Below are positions 26,565-34,891 of a stretch of 64,000 bases of DNA, piece after piece (position 1 is the stretch's first letter; each line of letters opens with the position of its first letter). The notes beneath the pieces were generated by a model that was given only the letters and a program-made list of their open reading frames with translations, was not told the DNA's origin and ran no database searches. The DNA is from Sphingobium sp. SCG-1 (GTDB taxonomy: Bacteria; Pseudomonadota; Alphaproteobacteria; Sphingomonadales; Sphingomonadaceae). The stretch spans positions 1,426,001 through 1,490,000 of the forward strand of contig NZ_CP026372.1 in assembly GCF_002953135.1 (NCBI RefSeq), written 5' to 3'. The translations under genes were made by a program, and so were the position numbers.

Positions 26565-27689
26565 ATGCGTAAGAAGTTTCGCGCCGCCGTTATCGGTATG
26601 GCTCTGGTCTGTACGCCCTTGACGGGGGTTGGCCTGGCTTCCGCGCAAACCCCTCCCGCCGGCGAGTCTCCGCCAATGCACGACCGGATCGTCGAGCAAC
26701 TGCGCAAGCTCGCCAATGCACCCGTCAACGTCGTGCCGTTGCGCGGCGGGGCCTATTGGGTTCCTTCCGCCACGGGATCAACCAACGGCGGATTCATCAT
26801 TGGCGATAAGGGTGTCATCGTCATCGATGCCCAGATGTTCAAGCCAACGATCGATAAAATGCTTGCCGAAATAGCCAAGATCACTCCAAATCCGGTTACG
26901 ACGATCATCCTGACGCATTCGGATCCTGATCACATCAACGGCTTGCCCTTCTGGCCGCGAGGGGTCGAGGTCATCTCGACGACAGAGACCAAGGCGCAGA
27001 TCGAACGCATGCTGGTCAATCCGAAGGTGAATGGCGAACTGCTTCCGACTCCCGAGATCCGCGACTACGTCCCAAGGCTGGCGATCACGGGAAAGCGGCG
27101 GATCGTGCGCAATGGCGTGACGATCGAACTACTACACATCGCACCGGCGCATACCGACGGGGACCTCGTCATTTATCTCCCGCAGCAGAAGATCGTTTAT
27201 GCGGGCGATCTTACCCCGCTTGGGCCCTATCCGGGCATTCACACCTTTAAAGGTGGGTCGCTCGCGGGCTGGATCGCGACGATGAAGGCCATGTTGGCCC
27301 TGGATGCCGACACCTATATTCCCGGGCATAACGACATCCTCAGCAAGGCGGAATTGCAGCGCCGTCTCGACGCGACAATCGCCCGACGCGCGGAGATCAA
27401 GGCAATGATCGAAAAGGGCATGACTCTCGAACAGGTCAAGGCAGCGTTGCACGATCCGGCGCCAAGCGGCGAGGGCGCTATGTTCCCGGGATTCACCGAG
27501 AACACCTATGAAGAGCTAAAGGCTCCAAGCGAACGCGCCAAGATTAAGTCGATGATCGCCAAGGGCATGACCCTCGAACAGATTAAAGCTGCCGTGCACG
27601 AACGGGCGCCAATCGGACTGGAACGCCAGTTCCCGAGTTTCGTCGAGCGTACTTATCGCCAGCTGACCGCACGGAACGGATCGCGCTAG
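26565..27689 (+). CDS. Exported metallo-beta-lactamase-fold hydrolase with duplicated C-terminal repeat
   Basis: A 374-aa protein with a Sec signal ending near 'GLASAQ' (residue 28). The MBL zinc motif is 'THSDPDH' (residues 117-123). Further ligands are H196 in 'PAHTDGD', D214 in 'YAGDL' and H255 in 'IPGHND', so a binuclear metal site is complete. Family members hydrolyse lactones, thioesters, beta-lactams or sulfate esters. The C-terminus carries two copies of a 42-residue repeat (277-318 and 326-367, 25 identical positions) built around 'KGMTLEQ.KAA.H..AP.G'; one copy is common in related MBL proteins, two is less usual. Expression is probably controlled by operator site C. Confidence 0.9.
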   Translation: MRKKFRAAVIGMALVCTPLTGVGLASAQTPPAGESPPMHDRIVEQLRKLANAPVNVVPLRGGAYWVPSATGSTNGGFIIGDKGVIVIDAQMFKPTIDKMLAEIAKITPNPVTTIILTHSDPDHINGLPFWPRGVEVISTTETKAQIERMLVNPKVNGELLPTPEIRDYVPRLAITGKRRIVRNGVTIELLHIAPAHTDGDLVIYLPQQKIVYAGDLTPLGPYPGIHTFKGGSLAGWIATMKAMLALDADTYIPGHNDILSKAELQRRLDATIARRAEIKAMIEKGMTLEQVKAALHDPAPSGEGAMFPGFTENTYEELKAPSERAKIKSMIAKGMTLEQIKAAVHERAPIGLERQFPSFVERTYRQLTARNGSR

Positions 27690-27836
27690 ATCCATCGAGG
27701 GCGGCGGCGCCGAAAGCGGCGCCATGTGCGCCCAATGCAGCCCTAGGTACGGGCTCCGCGATGGCGGCGACAGAACGGTTGAGGCCGCTCCAAGATTTCA
27801 ATTTCTGAGGCGGAAACGAGGGCACGCGATTTAAAA

Positions 27837-27898
27837 TAGAGCAAACACTCTAGAAAAAGCTTGTGACGCAGTACATTTTAAGTAGATCAAACGCTCTA
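27837..27898 (+). promoter_or_regulatory. Twin operator sites before the aldo/keto reductase
   Basis: TAGAGCAAACACTCTA (27837-27852) and TAGATCAAACGCTCTA (27883-27898) agree at 14 of 16 positions, lie in the same orientation 46 bases apart, and each contains an inverted repeat (TAGAG/CTCTA in the first, TAGA/TCTA in the second). They lie in an AT-rich patch 60-120 bases before the start codon. They look like a pair of binding sites for a dimeric regulator, which is not identifiable. Confidence 0.6.
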
Positions 27899-27957
27899 AT
27901 ATTGCATGGGAGGGCTCTGAGCGCCGCTCCCGCAACCATCCTCATGAGGAGACACTA

Positions 27958-28935
27958 ATGCAGATGCGGCAACTTGGCGCTAATGGCCCACAAGTTTCGG
28001 CGATTGGTTTAGGTACCATGCGAACCTCCTTCGTGCCCGGTAGCGGGGATGAGGTCACGATCGCGACCATCCAGGCCGCGCTCGATGCCGGCATCAATCT
28101 GCTCAATACCGGCGACTTCTACGGAATGGGCTCCAACGAGTTGACGATCGGCCGCGCCATCAAGGGACGACGCGACGACGCGCTTGTCAGTGTCAAATTC
28201 GGACCCATGCGGACACATTCCGGCGGTTTCATCGGCTTCGATGGGCGGCCGAGCGCCGTGAAGAATTTCGCGGCCTATTCGCTCACTCGCCTGGGCGTCG
28301 ACGTCATCGACATCTACCAGCCCGCTCGCGTGGATCCGGCAGTTCCCATCGAAGAGACCGTCGGCGCCATTGCCGACCTCATCAAGGAAGGGAAGGTGCG
28401 CTATCTCGGGCTTTCCGAGGCCTCGGCTGACAATATCCGACGGGCGCATGCGGTCCATTCGGTGACCGCTCTCGAGATCGAATATTCGCTCGCAACCCGC
28501 TTCATCGAAAAGACCATTCTTCCCACCGCGCGCGAGCTCGGTATCGGCGTGGTTGCCTATAGTGTGGTCGGTCAGGGGCTGCTCGTGGGCAATATCGAGG
28601 GCGTGCTGCCACCCGGCGACCCGCGTAAGATCTTCCCGCGCTTCGAGGATGAGAATCTCGTTCACAATCTCAAGCAGGTAGCTATCCTGAAGGACATCGC
28701 CAGCCGCAAAGGCTTCTCGCCGGCGCAGATCGCGATCGCCTGGGTCCTCTCGCGCGGGGACGATATCGTCCCTCTGGTTGGCATGAGCCGGCCGACCCGC
28801 GTGCCCGAGAATCTCGCCACCCTCGATATCGTGCTAACCGATACGGAACTGGCTGAACTCGACGCGGCCTTCGCGCCGGGCATGATCGCCGGCGACCGCT
28901 ATCCTGCGCATGCCCGAGCCCTCGCGCCCGAATAG
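27958..28935 (+). CDS. Aldo/keto reductase
   Basis: A 325-aa NADPH-dependent TIM-barrel oxidoreductase that would reduce an aldehyde or ketone, or act in reverse. The catalytic residues D53 and Y55 are in 'LLNTGDFYGMG' and K80 in 'VSVKFGP'. The position normally held by the fourth catalytic residue, His, reads 'IYQPARVDP' with Ala at 123; this variant occurs in a known AKR subgroup and need not mean inactivity. Start ATG at 27958 has GAGGAG seven bases upstream. It is transcribed alone from a promoter region carrying two matching 16-bp operator-like sites. Confidence 0.92.
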   Translation: MQMRQLGANGPQVSAIGLGTMRTSFVPGSGDEVTIATIQAALDAGINLLNTGDFYGMGSNELTIGRAIKGRRDDALVSVKFGPMRTHSGGFIGFDGRPSAVKNFAAYSLTRLGVDVIDIYQPARVDPAVPIEETVGAIADLIKEGKVRYLGLSEASADNIRRAHAVHSVTALEIEYSLATRFIEKTILPTARELGIGVVAYSVVGQGLLVGNIEGVLPPGDPRKIFPRFEDENLVHNLKQVAILKDIASRKGFSPAQIAIAWVLSRGDDIVPLVGMSRPTRVPENLATLDIVLTDTELAELDAAFAPGMIAGDRYPAHARALAPE

Positions 28936-29174
28936 GCTCGAACGGATCAGGGATACACGCTCGTCAAGGTAAGGGCGGCTGCTTCCTGCGCGGCCGGCCT
29001 TTCAACTGTCGGCGGTCGGGTCAGCGGCCGAGGGCAGGCCTCGTACGGTTGCTTGAATTGCCAGACGGCGCCCTAAGATAGAACGTGGGCGTCCACGACA
29101 ACTCGACGCCGGGACCATGGGGTTGAAAGATCATCTCGCGCACGCCCCACAAAGGCACGTTGACCGCGTCCGTG

Positions 29175-30014
29175 TCACCCCTCCGCGTAAGCGGCTAGGA
29201 GCCGTTCTGCTCTTTGCAGATGCGGTCGGTCGACCATCTTGCCGTCCAGCTTGAGTGCGCCAGCGCCAGGTGCTGCGTTAAATGCCGCGACAACCCTGCG
29301 GGCGTGCGTCGCATCCTCGTGCGATGGCGTGAATCCAGCATTGATAGCAGCAATCTGGTTCGGATGGATCGCCATCATTCCGCTGAAGCCATCGCGTCGC
29401 GCGCGAGCGACGTAATTGCCCAAAGCATCGAGTGCGTGGATATCCGCAAACACCGTCTCGATGGCCGGGACGGATGCCGCATGCGCGCCAAAGAGCGTGA
29501 GCGCACGAGCGACGGCGAAAGGCGACGTGAGACCCCCGTCCTCGTCCCGCGGCGTTCCGGCACCAACCGCGGTCGCGAGGTCTTCCACGCCCCAGGTCAG
29601 GCCCGCGAGGTCCTTTTCGACTTCGGCGAACGATCCTATGCCGAAAATCCCCGCAGCATGCTCAGCCGCTATGGGGAGGACGGGCGGCAAGGCGGTTCGC
29701 GCCCTTGCCTGCAGGGAGCGAACGGTCGATCCACCTTCCGCCTTGGGTAAGACAATGCCGTCTGGCCTTACGGCCGCGATCGTGTCCAGATCGCGGTCGA
29801 TTTCGCCACTGTCGAGCGGGTTGATGCGTACAAAGGTCGTGATTCCCGGGTCCGATGCGAGCCAATCCAGCACCGCGGATCGCGCCGACGGTTTGTGGTC
29901 TGGTGACACCGAGTCCTCCAGATCCAAGATCAGCGCGTCAGCACCCGAGGCCGCCGCCTTGGAGAAACGCTCGGGACGATCGCCCGGGACGAAGAGAAGC
30001 GAACGAAGCCGCAT
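29175..30014 (-). CDS. HpcH/HpaI-type CoA-ester lyase (citrate lyase beta / citramalyl-CoA lyase-like)
   Basis: A 279-aa TIM-barrel lyase that cleaves 3-hydroxyacyl-CoA esters such as citryl-, malyl- or citramalyl-CoA by retro-Claisen reaction. Characteristic segments are 'RSLLFVPGDRPERFSKAAAS', 'ADALILDLEDSVSPDHK', 'FVRINPLDSG', 'GIVLPKAEGG' and 'LTWGVEDLATAVGA', which supply the conserved Arg, Glu and Asp of the Mg-CoA site. Together with the CaiB transferase and MaoC hydratase it could complete a mesaconate to acetyl-CoA plus pyruvate route. It is separated from those genes by 9 kb and is on the opposite strand, so the link is inferential. Confidence 0.9.
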   Translation of the reverse strand: MRLRSLLFVPGDRPERFSKAAASGADALILDLEDSVSPDHKPSARSAVLDWLASDPGITTFVRINPLDSGEIDRDLDTIAAVRPDGIVLPKAEGGSTVRSLQARARTALPPVLPIAAEHAAGIFGIGSFAEVEKDLAGLTWGVEDLATAVGAGTPRDEDGGLTSPFAVARALTLFGAHAASVPAIETVFADIHALDALGNYVARARRDGFSGMMAIHPNQIAAINAGFTPSHEDATHARRVVAAFNAAPGAGALKLDGKMVDRPHLQRAERLLAAYAEG

Positions 30015-30154
30015 TTACAGCCCTTTCCACGCAGTGCCTGATGGTGGCTTGAGGCGGCATCTGCGAACCCGGCCTCAGAACGGGGCCGGACCGACGAAAG
30101 GAACTATGATACGGCGCCGCCCACCGGATCGACGGCCGGTCCCGCCGCCAGCTC

Positions 30155-30538
30155 TCAGGACTTCGAGAGAAAGCCCGTGTGACAGGTGCTTTGCTTCCAG
30201 CTGTCACCAACACGGTTCCACGTCTGACTGACGATAGCGGTGATGTTAACGATGTTCTCGCCGCCCGCCACTTGCACCGACTGCGACAACGGGCCCACGA
30301 CGACGACGACATCGCCATAGACACGAATGTTGAGTTCACCGCGCTCAACCTTGTGAAAGGTGTATTTGCTGCGGATGCCCTCCAGATATTCGGACTTGGT
30401 GTCGAACTTGCCGGTTCCATGCACATGGACGAGGTCGTCGATGAGCATTGCATCGAGGGCATCGACATCGCCTGACACCAGCGCCGCGCAGCGCCGCTTT
30501 TCAAGTTCCTGGATCGCCTGCACCACGGCTTCACTCAT
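30155..30538 (-). CDS. NTF2/SnoaL-like fold protein (DUF4440 type)
   Basis: A 127-aa protein with the alpha+beta cone fold expected of SnoaL-like or DUF4440 proteins. 'EKRRCAALVSGDVDALDAML' and 'DLVHVHGTGKFDTKSEYLEG' are typical of the helix-strand start, and 'NRVGDSWKQSTCHTG' of the last strands. The ATG at 30538 has AAAGG upstream; an alternative ATG at 30562 would add eight residues. The 'WHxT'-like end and lack of other domains fit either a small-molecule isomerase or a binding protein. It follows the HpcH-type lyase's 5' side by 140 bases on the same strand, so they may be co-transcribed. Function not identifiable. Confidence 0.8.
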   Translation of the reverse strand: MSEAVVQAIQELEKRRCAALVSGDVDALDAMLIDDLVHVHGTGKFDTKSEYLEGIRSKYTFHKVERGELNIRVYGDVVVVVGPLSQSVQVAGGENIVNITAIVSQTWNRVGDSWKQSTCHTGFLSKS

Positions 30539-31212
30539 TTCTGTGACCTTTCCCTCTAACATACGCGCGGCTAGCGCCGCTCGCGATCCTCTATCATCGA
30601 TTCAAAGTAGACACTATAGTCTCGTATGAGTTTTTGGGCGCAACGATCTGTCCCGCTGCGATCTCGCAAGTTTCGGCTAAACGGGCCCAGCCACGCAGCC
30701 CGCAGTTGCCGCGAAGCGATGACACGACAAGCTGGGCGCGCCTTTTGACCCAGGATAGGCCGCTTCCTCTCGCCGAATAAGATCGATAATTTCGCTGGCT
30801 GATAACGAATTGCCATCGCCTCTTTGGCCACTCAGCCACGCGAGGCCCGGTCTTAGGACAGCCACGGTCTGGCAAACGATGCAAGCCGTGGAAGGTCGTA
30901 ACAGATCGATGCGCGATCATTATCACGGTAAAAAATTTACATCTTCCCACGTGGCCGATGCCCCCCCTAGCGGGGATCTTCAAAAACCTGCCGGCCAAGG
31001 CTTTGAAGTAGAGGATGTGGCGAGGGGTCACGCCGGGCGCGTCGCGCGGCACCCTTTCCCCACCACCTCCGCGTCGAAGCCCAACATTACGCGATACCGC
31101 TGTGGCTCGATGCTACGGCGCCTGCGCTCGACCAAGATGCTCACAGTGCATCTTCAAATGAAACAGACGAGTTCCGCCAAGGGGCCGCCGTGTGGACAAT
31201 GAGGGAGGGGAT
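30539..31212. other. Long non-coding gap between NTF2 gene and TonB receptor 4
   Basis: About 670 bases. It holds the divergent promoter areas of both neighbours. Near the NTF2 gene, AGAC-ACTATA-GTCT (30609-30622) contains the palindrome ACTATAGT. Several ORFs of 60-150 codons exist on both strands but none shows family resemblance or a ribosome-binding site. An AT-rich patch around 30918-30945 may be promoter sequence for the receptor. Confidence 0.45.
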
Positions 31213-33468
31213 ATGAAGAAGGTGACGACAAGCAGCGTTATAGCGATCGGCTGCGCGCTGCTCGCGCAGGCTGGTTTGACATCTGCGGCCCAGGCACAGT
31301 CTAACGGCGGGGAGGGCGGACCCGCAACGAGCGCGGCTATGCCGCAAGACCCTAGCGACGCCGGCATCAAGGACATCGTCGTCACCGCCACACGCCGTTC
31401 AACCAACCTGCAACAGGTGCCCGTGACGGTGACCGCCTTGCCCGCAGAAGCGCTCAAGGCCCAGAATATCACTGGCGTCCTGCAACTCTCCGATGCTGTT
31501 CCGGGCCTACAGGTGTCAGCGACCGGAGGCAATAACCTCTATCTTCGTGGCGTCGGATCGACCAGCGGGGGCTACGCTGAGGGACAGGTCGCGATGTATA
31601 TCGACGGCCTCTACCTCACCAATCCAGCGATGAGCATCTTCTCGTTCAACAATATCGACCAGATCGAGGTGCTCAAGGGGCCACAAGGCACGCTCTACGG
31701 ACGGAACGCCACGGCCGGCCTCATCTCGGTCACAACCCGTAACCCTGGCGATGCGCCACGGCTCGACGCCACGGTCGGCTATGACAACTACCAGACCCGG
31801 ACCGAAACGCTCTACGGATCCATCCCCGTCTCCGACACTCTGGCGGCCAATGTCGCGGTTTATGACACCAAACAGAATAAGGGTTGGACCAGGAACAGCC
31901 TGACGGGCCGCGACGGACAGACCGCCCGTGAAACTGCCGTCCAGACGAAGCTCCTGTGGAAGCCAGGCTCCGACACGAAGGTCACGGCCAATTTCATTTA
32001 TGATACGAACAACCGTACCTACGGGCTGGTGTATCAGGAACTTCCCGGCACGATCGCATCGGACGGCACGCCCTTCCTCGGAGGAGACCGGTTCGTCGCG
32101 CGTGTCGATCCCAAGGCGCCGCTCAAGGCGCAGATCGCCTCGCTGAAGATTCAGCAAGATCTCGGCTTCGCGTCTTTGATGAGCCTTACCGGCTATCAGC
32201 ACAGCAAACAGGATCTCGTGGCGCTTGGTACGGTCGCGACGCGCGATGGCGTTGTGCTGGACTTCAACAACAGCAGCCGGAGTTGGAGCCAAGAACTTCA
32301 GCTCACCTCGCGCACGAGCGCCTCCCGGCTTGATTGGATCGCGGGGTTCTTTTTCTTCAACGACCACACTGTCCAGTCGCTGGGCATGTACACGACCTGT
32401 TCGGGATCGGTCTGCGTTCCCGGGCCCGCGCCGACCAGGGCCACGGGGCGCCCCAAGACCAATTCCTACTCCGGCTACCTTGACGCAACTTACCGGCTCT
32501 TCAGCGCAACGAAACTGACGGTCGGCCTGCGCTACACGAATGAGACGAAGTCGCTGACGAGCGTCCGGGTACCGATTCTCGGTCGACCGGACAGCGTCGC
32601 CTCGCCGACCCTCTTATTTCCGGGAACGTCCGGTATCCCGGGATCTACCAACTTCGAGAAACTCACCTACCGCATCGTCCTCGCCCAGGACTTTGGTCCC
32701 AATGTTCATGCCTATATATCGGACAATCTCGGCTTCAAATCGGGGGCCTATAACGCGACAAGCTTCGTCAATCCGGCCGTGAAGCCGGAAACGCTTCACG
32801 CTTATGAGGCAGGGGTCAAAAGTCAGTTTTTCGATCGTCGGGTCCGGCTCAACCTCGCCTACTTCCATTACGACTACAAGGACGTGCAGGCCCGCTTCGC
32901 GAACCCGCCCGCTCCGGCGATATTGCGTAATGTCGCCAAGGAGAGGCTCCGGGGTCTCGACGTCGACTTCACGATTGCACCGTTCCCAGACTTTTCCGTC
33001 AACGGGGGGTTTGAAGTCCTCGACAGCAAATATATCGACTATCCAGGAGCCGTCTGCTGGACCAAAGGACCAGATCGCACTGTAAACGGCGTCACGGTCG
33101 GAACTGTGACGTCGGCCATATGCAACGTAGCGGGCCGCAAAGTCCCCTATGCCGCACCGTTCACGGGCACGCTCGGGTTCAGCTATACGGTCGACACCAA
33201 CCGGGGTCGGTTCACCTTCAGCGCCAATGACCGCTATACCAGCCGCTACTCGCTGGCGCCCGATGGCAGCATTGATGCGCCGCGCGCGCACAATGTGAAT
33301 GCAAGTCTGGCCTGGACGTCGCCCGAGCGCCGTTATGACGTTCAGCTCTACGTGCGCAATCTCACGAACAAGTACAGCTATGCCGCCGGCGTGACCTCAA
33401 CCTCCGGTTTCACTATCACGCCCAACGCGCCGCGCGTCTTCGGCATGACGGCCGGCCTGCATTATTGA
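31213..33468 (+). CDS. TonB-dependent outer-membrane receptor (distinct type 4)
   Basis: Receptor of 751 aa from a different lineage than copies 1-3. It has a signal peptide ('MKKVTTSSVIAIGCALLAQA' and on to 'AQAQ'), TonB box 'DIVVTATRR', plug motif 'IEVLKGPQGTLYGRNATAGL' and C-terminal 'FGMTAGLHY' with the terminal aromatic residue. The ATG at 31213 follows GAGGGAGGGG; a GTG at 31192 in frame is less likely. It stands alone, divergent from the NTF2 gene across a long gap. Ligand unknown. Confidence 0.94.
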   Translation: MKKVTTSSVIAIGCALLAQAGLTSAAQAQSNGGEGGPATSAAMPQDPSDAGIKDIVVTATRRSTNLQQVPVTVTALPAEALKAQNITGVLQLSDAVPGLQVSATGGNNLYLRGVGSTSGGYAEGQVAMYIDGLYLTNPAMSIFSFNNIDQIEVLKGPQGTLYGRNATAGLISVTTRNPGDAPRLDATVGYDNYQTRTETLYGSIPVSDTLAANVAVYDTKQNKGWTRNSLTGRDGQTARETAVQTKLLWKPGSDTKVTANFIYDTNNRTYGLVYQELPGTIASDGTPFLGGDRFVARVDPKAPLKAQIASLKIQQDLGFASLMSLTGYQHSKQDLVALGTVATRDGVVLDFNNSSRSWSQELQLTSRTSASRLDWIAGFFFFNDHTVQSLGMYTTCSGSVCVPGPAPTRATGRPKTNSYSGYLDATYRLFSATKLTVGLRYTNETKSLTSVRVPILGRPDSVASPTLLFPGTSGIPGSTNFEKLTYRIVLAQDFGPNVHAYISDNLGFKSGAYNATSFVNPAVKPETLHAYEAGVKSQFFDRRVRLNLAYFHYDYKDVQARFANPPAPAILRNVAKERLRGLDVDFTIAPFPDFSVNGGFEVLDSKYIDYPGAVCWTKGPDRTVNGVTVGTVTSAICNVAGRKVPYAAPFTGTLGFSYTVDTNRGRFTFSANDRYTSRYSLAPDGSIDAPRAHNVNASLAWTSPERRYDVQLYVRNLTNKYSYAAGVTSTSGFTITPNAPRVFGMTAGLHY

Positions 33469-33504
33469 TGGCTAGCTGTGTGTGGCGTCGGTACGTCACG
33501 CCCG

Positions 33505-33974
33505 CTAAACGAAGCACTTCAAAAGACGCCTGCTGGCCGGCTCCGGCCTAGCCAGCAGGCCGGCTGCCCAGCTGCCCAGCCAGGCCAGCGCGTCGTCCCG
33601 GTTTGCAAACACCTTGAAGAGGCCGCCGGATTTGACGCGTTTCACCTGCAGCTTGACCAGCACACTGGAAATCACAAGCGCGGTCGGACCTGGCAGCTTC
33701 GTGCCTGCGATCACAGCCGACAAGGCGCGCAAGACGTCCTGACCTGCGGCGGCTGGTCGGAGCAATCCGCGAGATAATAGACGGTCTCATCCGGATCCAC
33801 ACTGGCGCGAATTTCAACCATCGCCTCGCGCCATCGCTGCTCAAAGGCGGCGACGGTGTCGAGGGTCCAGAACCCTCGTGCTACCGCAGTAACCATCCGA
33901 TTGTGCCGATCTATCTCGAAGTCGAACCCCGGAACGATGCCGTGTCGGCCATGTTCAATTCCTGTCCGCGCCAT
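33505..33974 (-). pseudogene. Frameshifted small STAS-like/SpoIIAA-like protein gene
   Basis: Two overlapping minus-strand frames together read as one roughly 155-aa protein. The first gives 'FDFEIDRHNRMVTAVARGFW' and on to 'YYLADCSDQPPQ'. The second gives 'GQDVLRALSAVIAG', 'GPTALVISSVLVKLQVKRV' and 'FKVFANRDDALAWLGSW'. Joined, this is the pattern of small STAS/SpoIIAA-like proteins common in alphaproteobacteria. The break is near 33742-33746, consistent with loss of one G in a GG run. It is either a true pseudogene or a sequencing error. The first frame can be extended to 34088, but family-like sequence begins only after about 33974. Confidence 0.6.
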
Positions 33975-34092
33975 GGAGACACTGACGATTACATCATGGC
34001 CAGAAGCCTGTCTGTCGTTTTCGCACCCACTCGGCCGATCATGTCGGGGCGGGCCTTTTGCGAGCGGTGCGATCAGTCTGGCAGACACGGCT

Positions 34093-34773
34093 CTAGTCGA
34101 ACGGCCGCCACCAGGACAGGAGCTCGGGGCCTTCCTTCTTCAATCTCTCGGCCACCATCGTTGCGGTCGCGTCCGCGTCCGCAGGAGGAATACTGAGGCT
34201 CCGGAGGAACATGCTGGTCATGGTCTCAATATAGGCTCGCGGAGCAGTCACGCGGCGCAACTGATGCATGGCTTCGACCTTCGTGCCGATAATGAGGTCG
34301 ACCGCGATATCGAGATCGGGAATCGAGAAATCACCAGAGACGAAACCCGCCTCGAGATCCTTGCGCATGTCCGACGTCAGCGCATTGCTTCGGCTCAGAC
34401 GATGGCCATGCGTGATGAAGGTTGCCCAATCAGGATCGATCACCGCCCGCGACAGAAAGAGCTGAAAGCCCGTTGCAGCGCGAAATTTCGGATCGGTCAA
34501 ATCCGAGTAAATGGACGCCCTCATCAGCGCGAACTCTTGCGACAGCTGTGCAGTGAGCTCCTGCACCGCCTCCTCGAGCGAAGTGAAATGCTTATAAAAG
34601 GTCGCTCGCGAGATCTTCGCTTCTCGCACGACGTCATCAACGACCGCTCCGCTGGGGTCGCTGCCTGGATAGGCCACAAGCACGGCGTCAAGGATCTGCG
34701 CGCGCGTCCGAACCCGCTTGGTCTGCGCCGCGCGCGCGCGAAAATTGCCAGCATCAGACCCCGTCATTGTCAC
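34093..34773 (-). CDS. TetR-family transcriptional regulator
   Basis: A 226-aa TetR regulator. The N-terminal helix-turn-helix spans residues about 20-70 with 'RAQILDAVLVAYPGSD' and 'DVVREAKISRATFYKHFTSL'. The C-terminal ligand domain is unremarkable and gives no hint of effector. It is the gene after the second FAD hydroxylase on the same strand (118 bases away) and may repress that set. No clear inverted repeat was found in the short gap upstream. Confidence 0.92.
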   Translation of the reverse strand: MTMTGSDAGNFRARAAQTKRVRTRAQILDAVLVAYPGSDPSGAVVDDVVREAKISRATFYKHFTSLEEAVQELTAQLSQEFALMRASIYSDLTDPKFRAATGFQLFLSRAVIDPDWATFITHGHRLSRSNALTSDMRKDLEAGFVSGDFSIPDLDIAVDLIIGTKVEAMHQLRRVTAPRAYIETMTSMFLRSLSIPPADADATATMVAERLKKEGPELLSWWRPFD

Positions 34774-34891
34774 AATCGCACTTCTGTCCCGAGTTCAACC
34801 TGCCGCGGACAGGCTTCCGCAACGGCGCCTGTTCGTAGGCAACAACGTCCCTCATGAAAAGCGCCCCGTCCGTCCCCGCCGCCGGCATCCA

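Noticed and set aside
27958..28935. Aldo/keto reductase inactive because the catalytic His is Ala
   Set aside because: The 'YQPARVDP' variant occurs throughout a known AKR subgroup, so loss of function is not implied.
30594..31052. Minus-strand ORFs of 60-150 aa in the long gap
   Set aside because: No ribosome-binding site, no family resemblance, and several overlapping frames of equal quality. One peptide (around 'SLSASEIIDLIRREEAA') looks protein-like but cannot be assigned.
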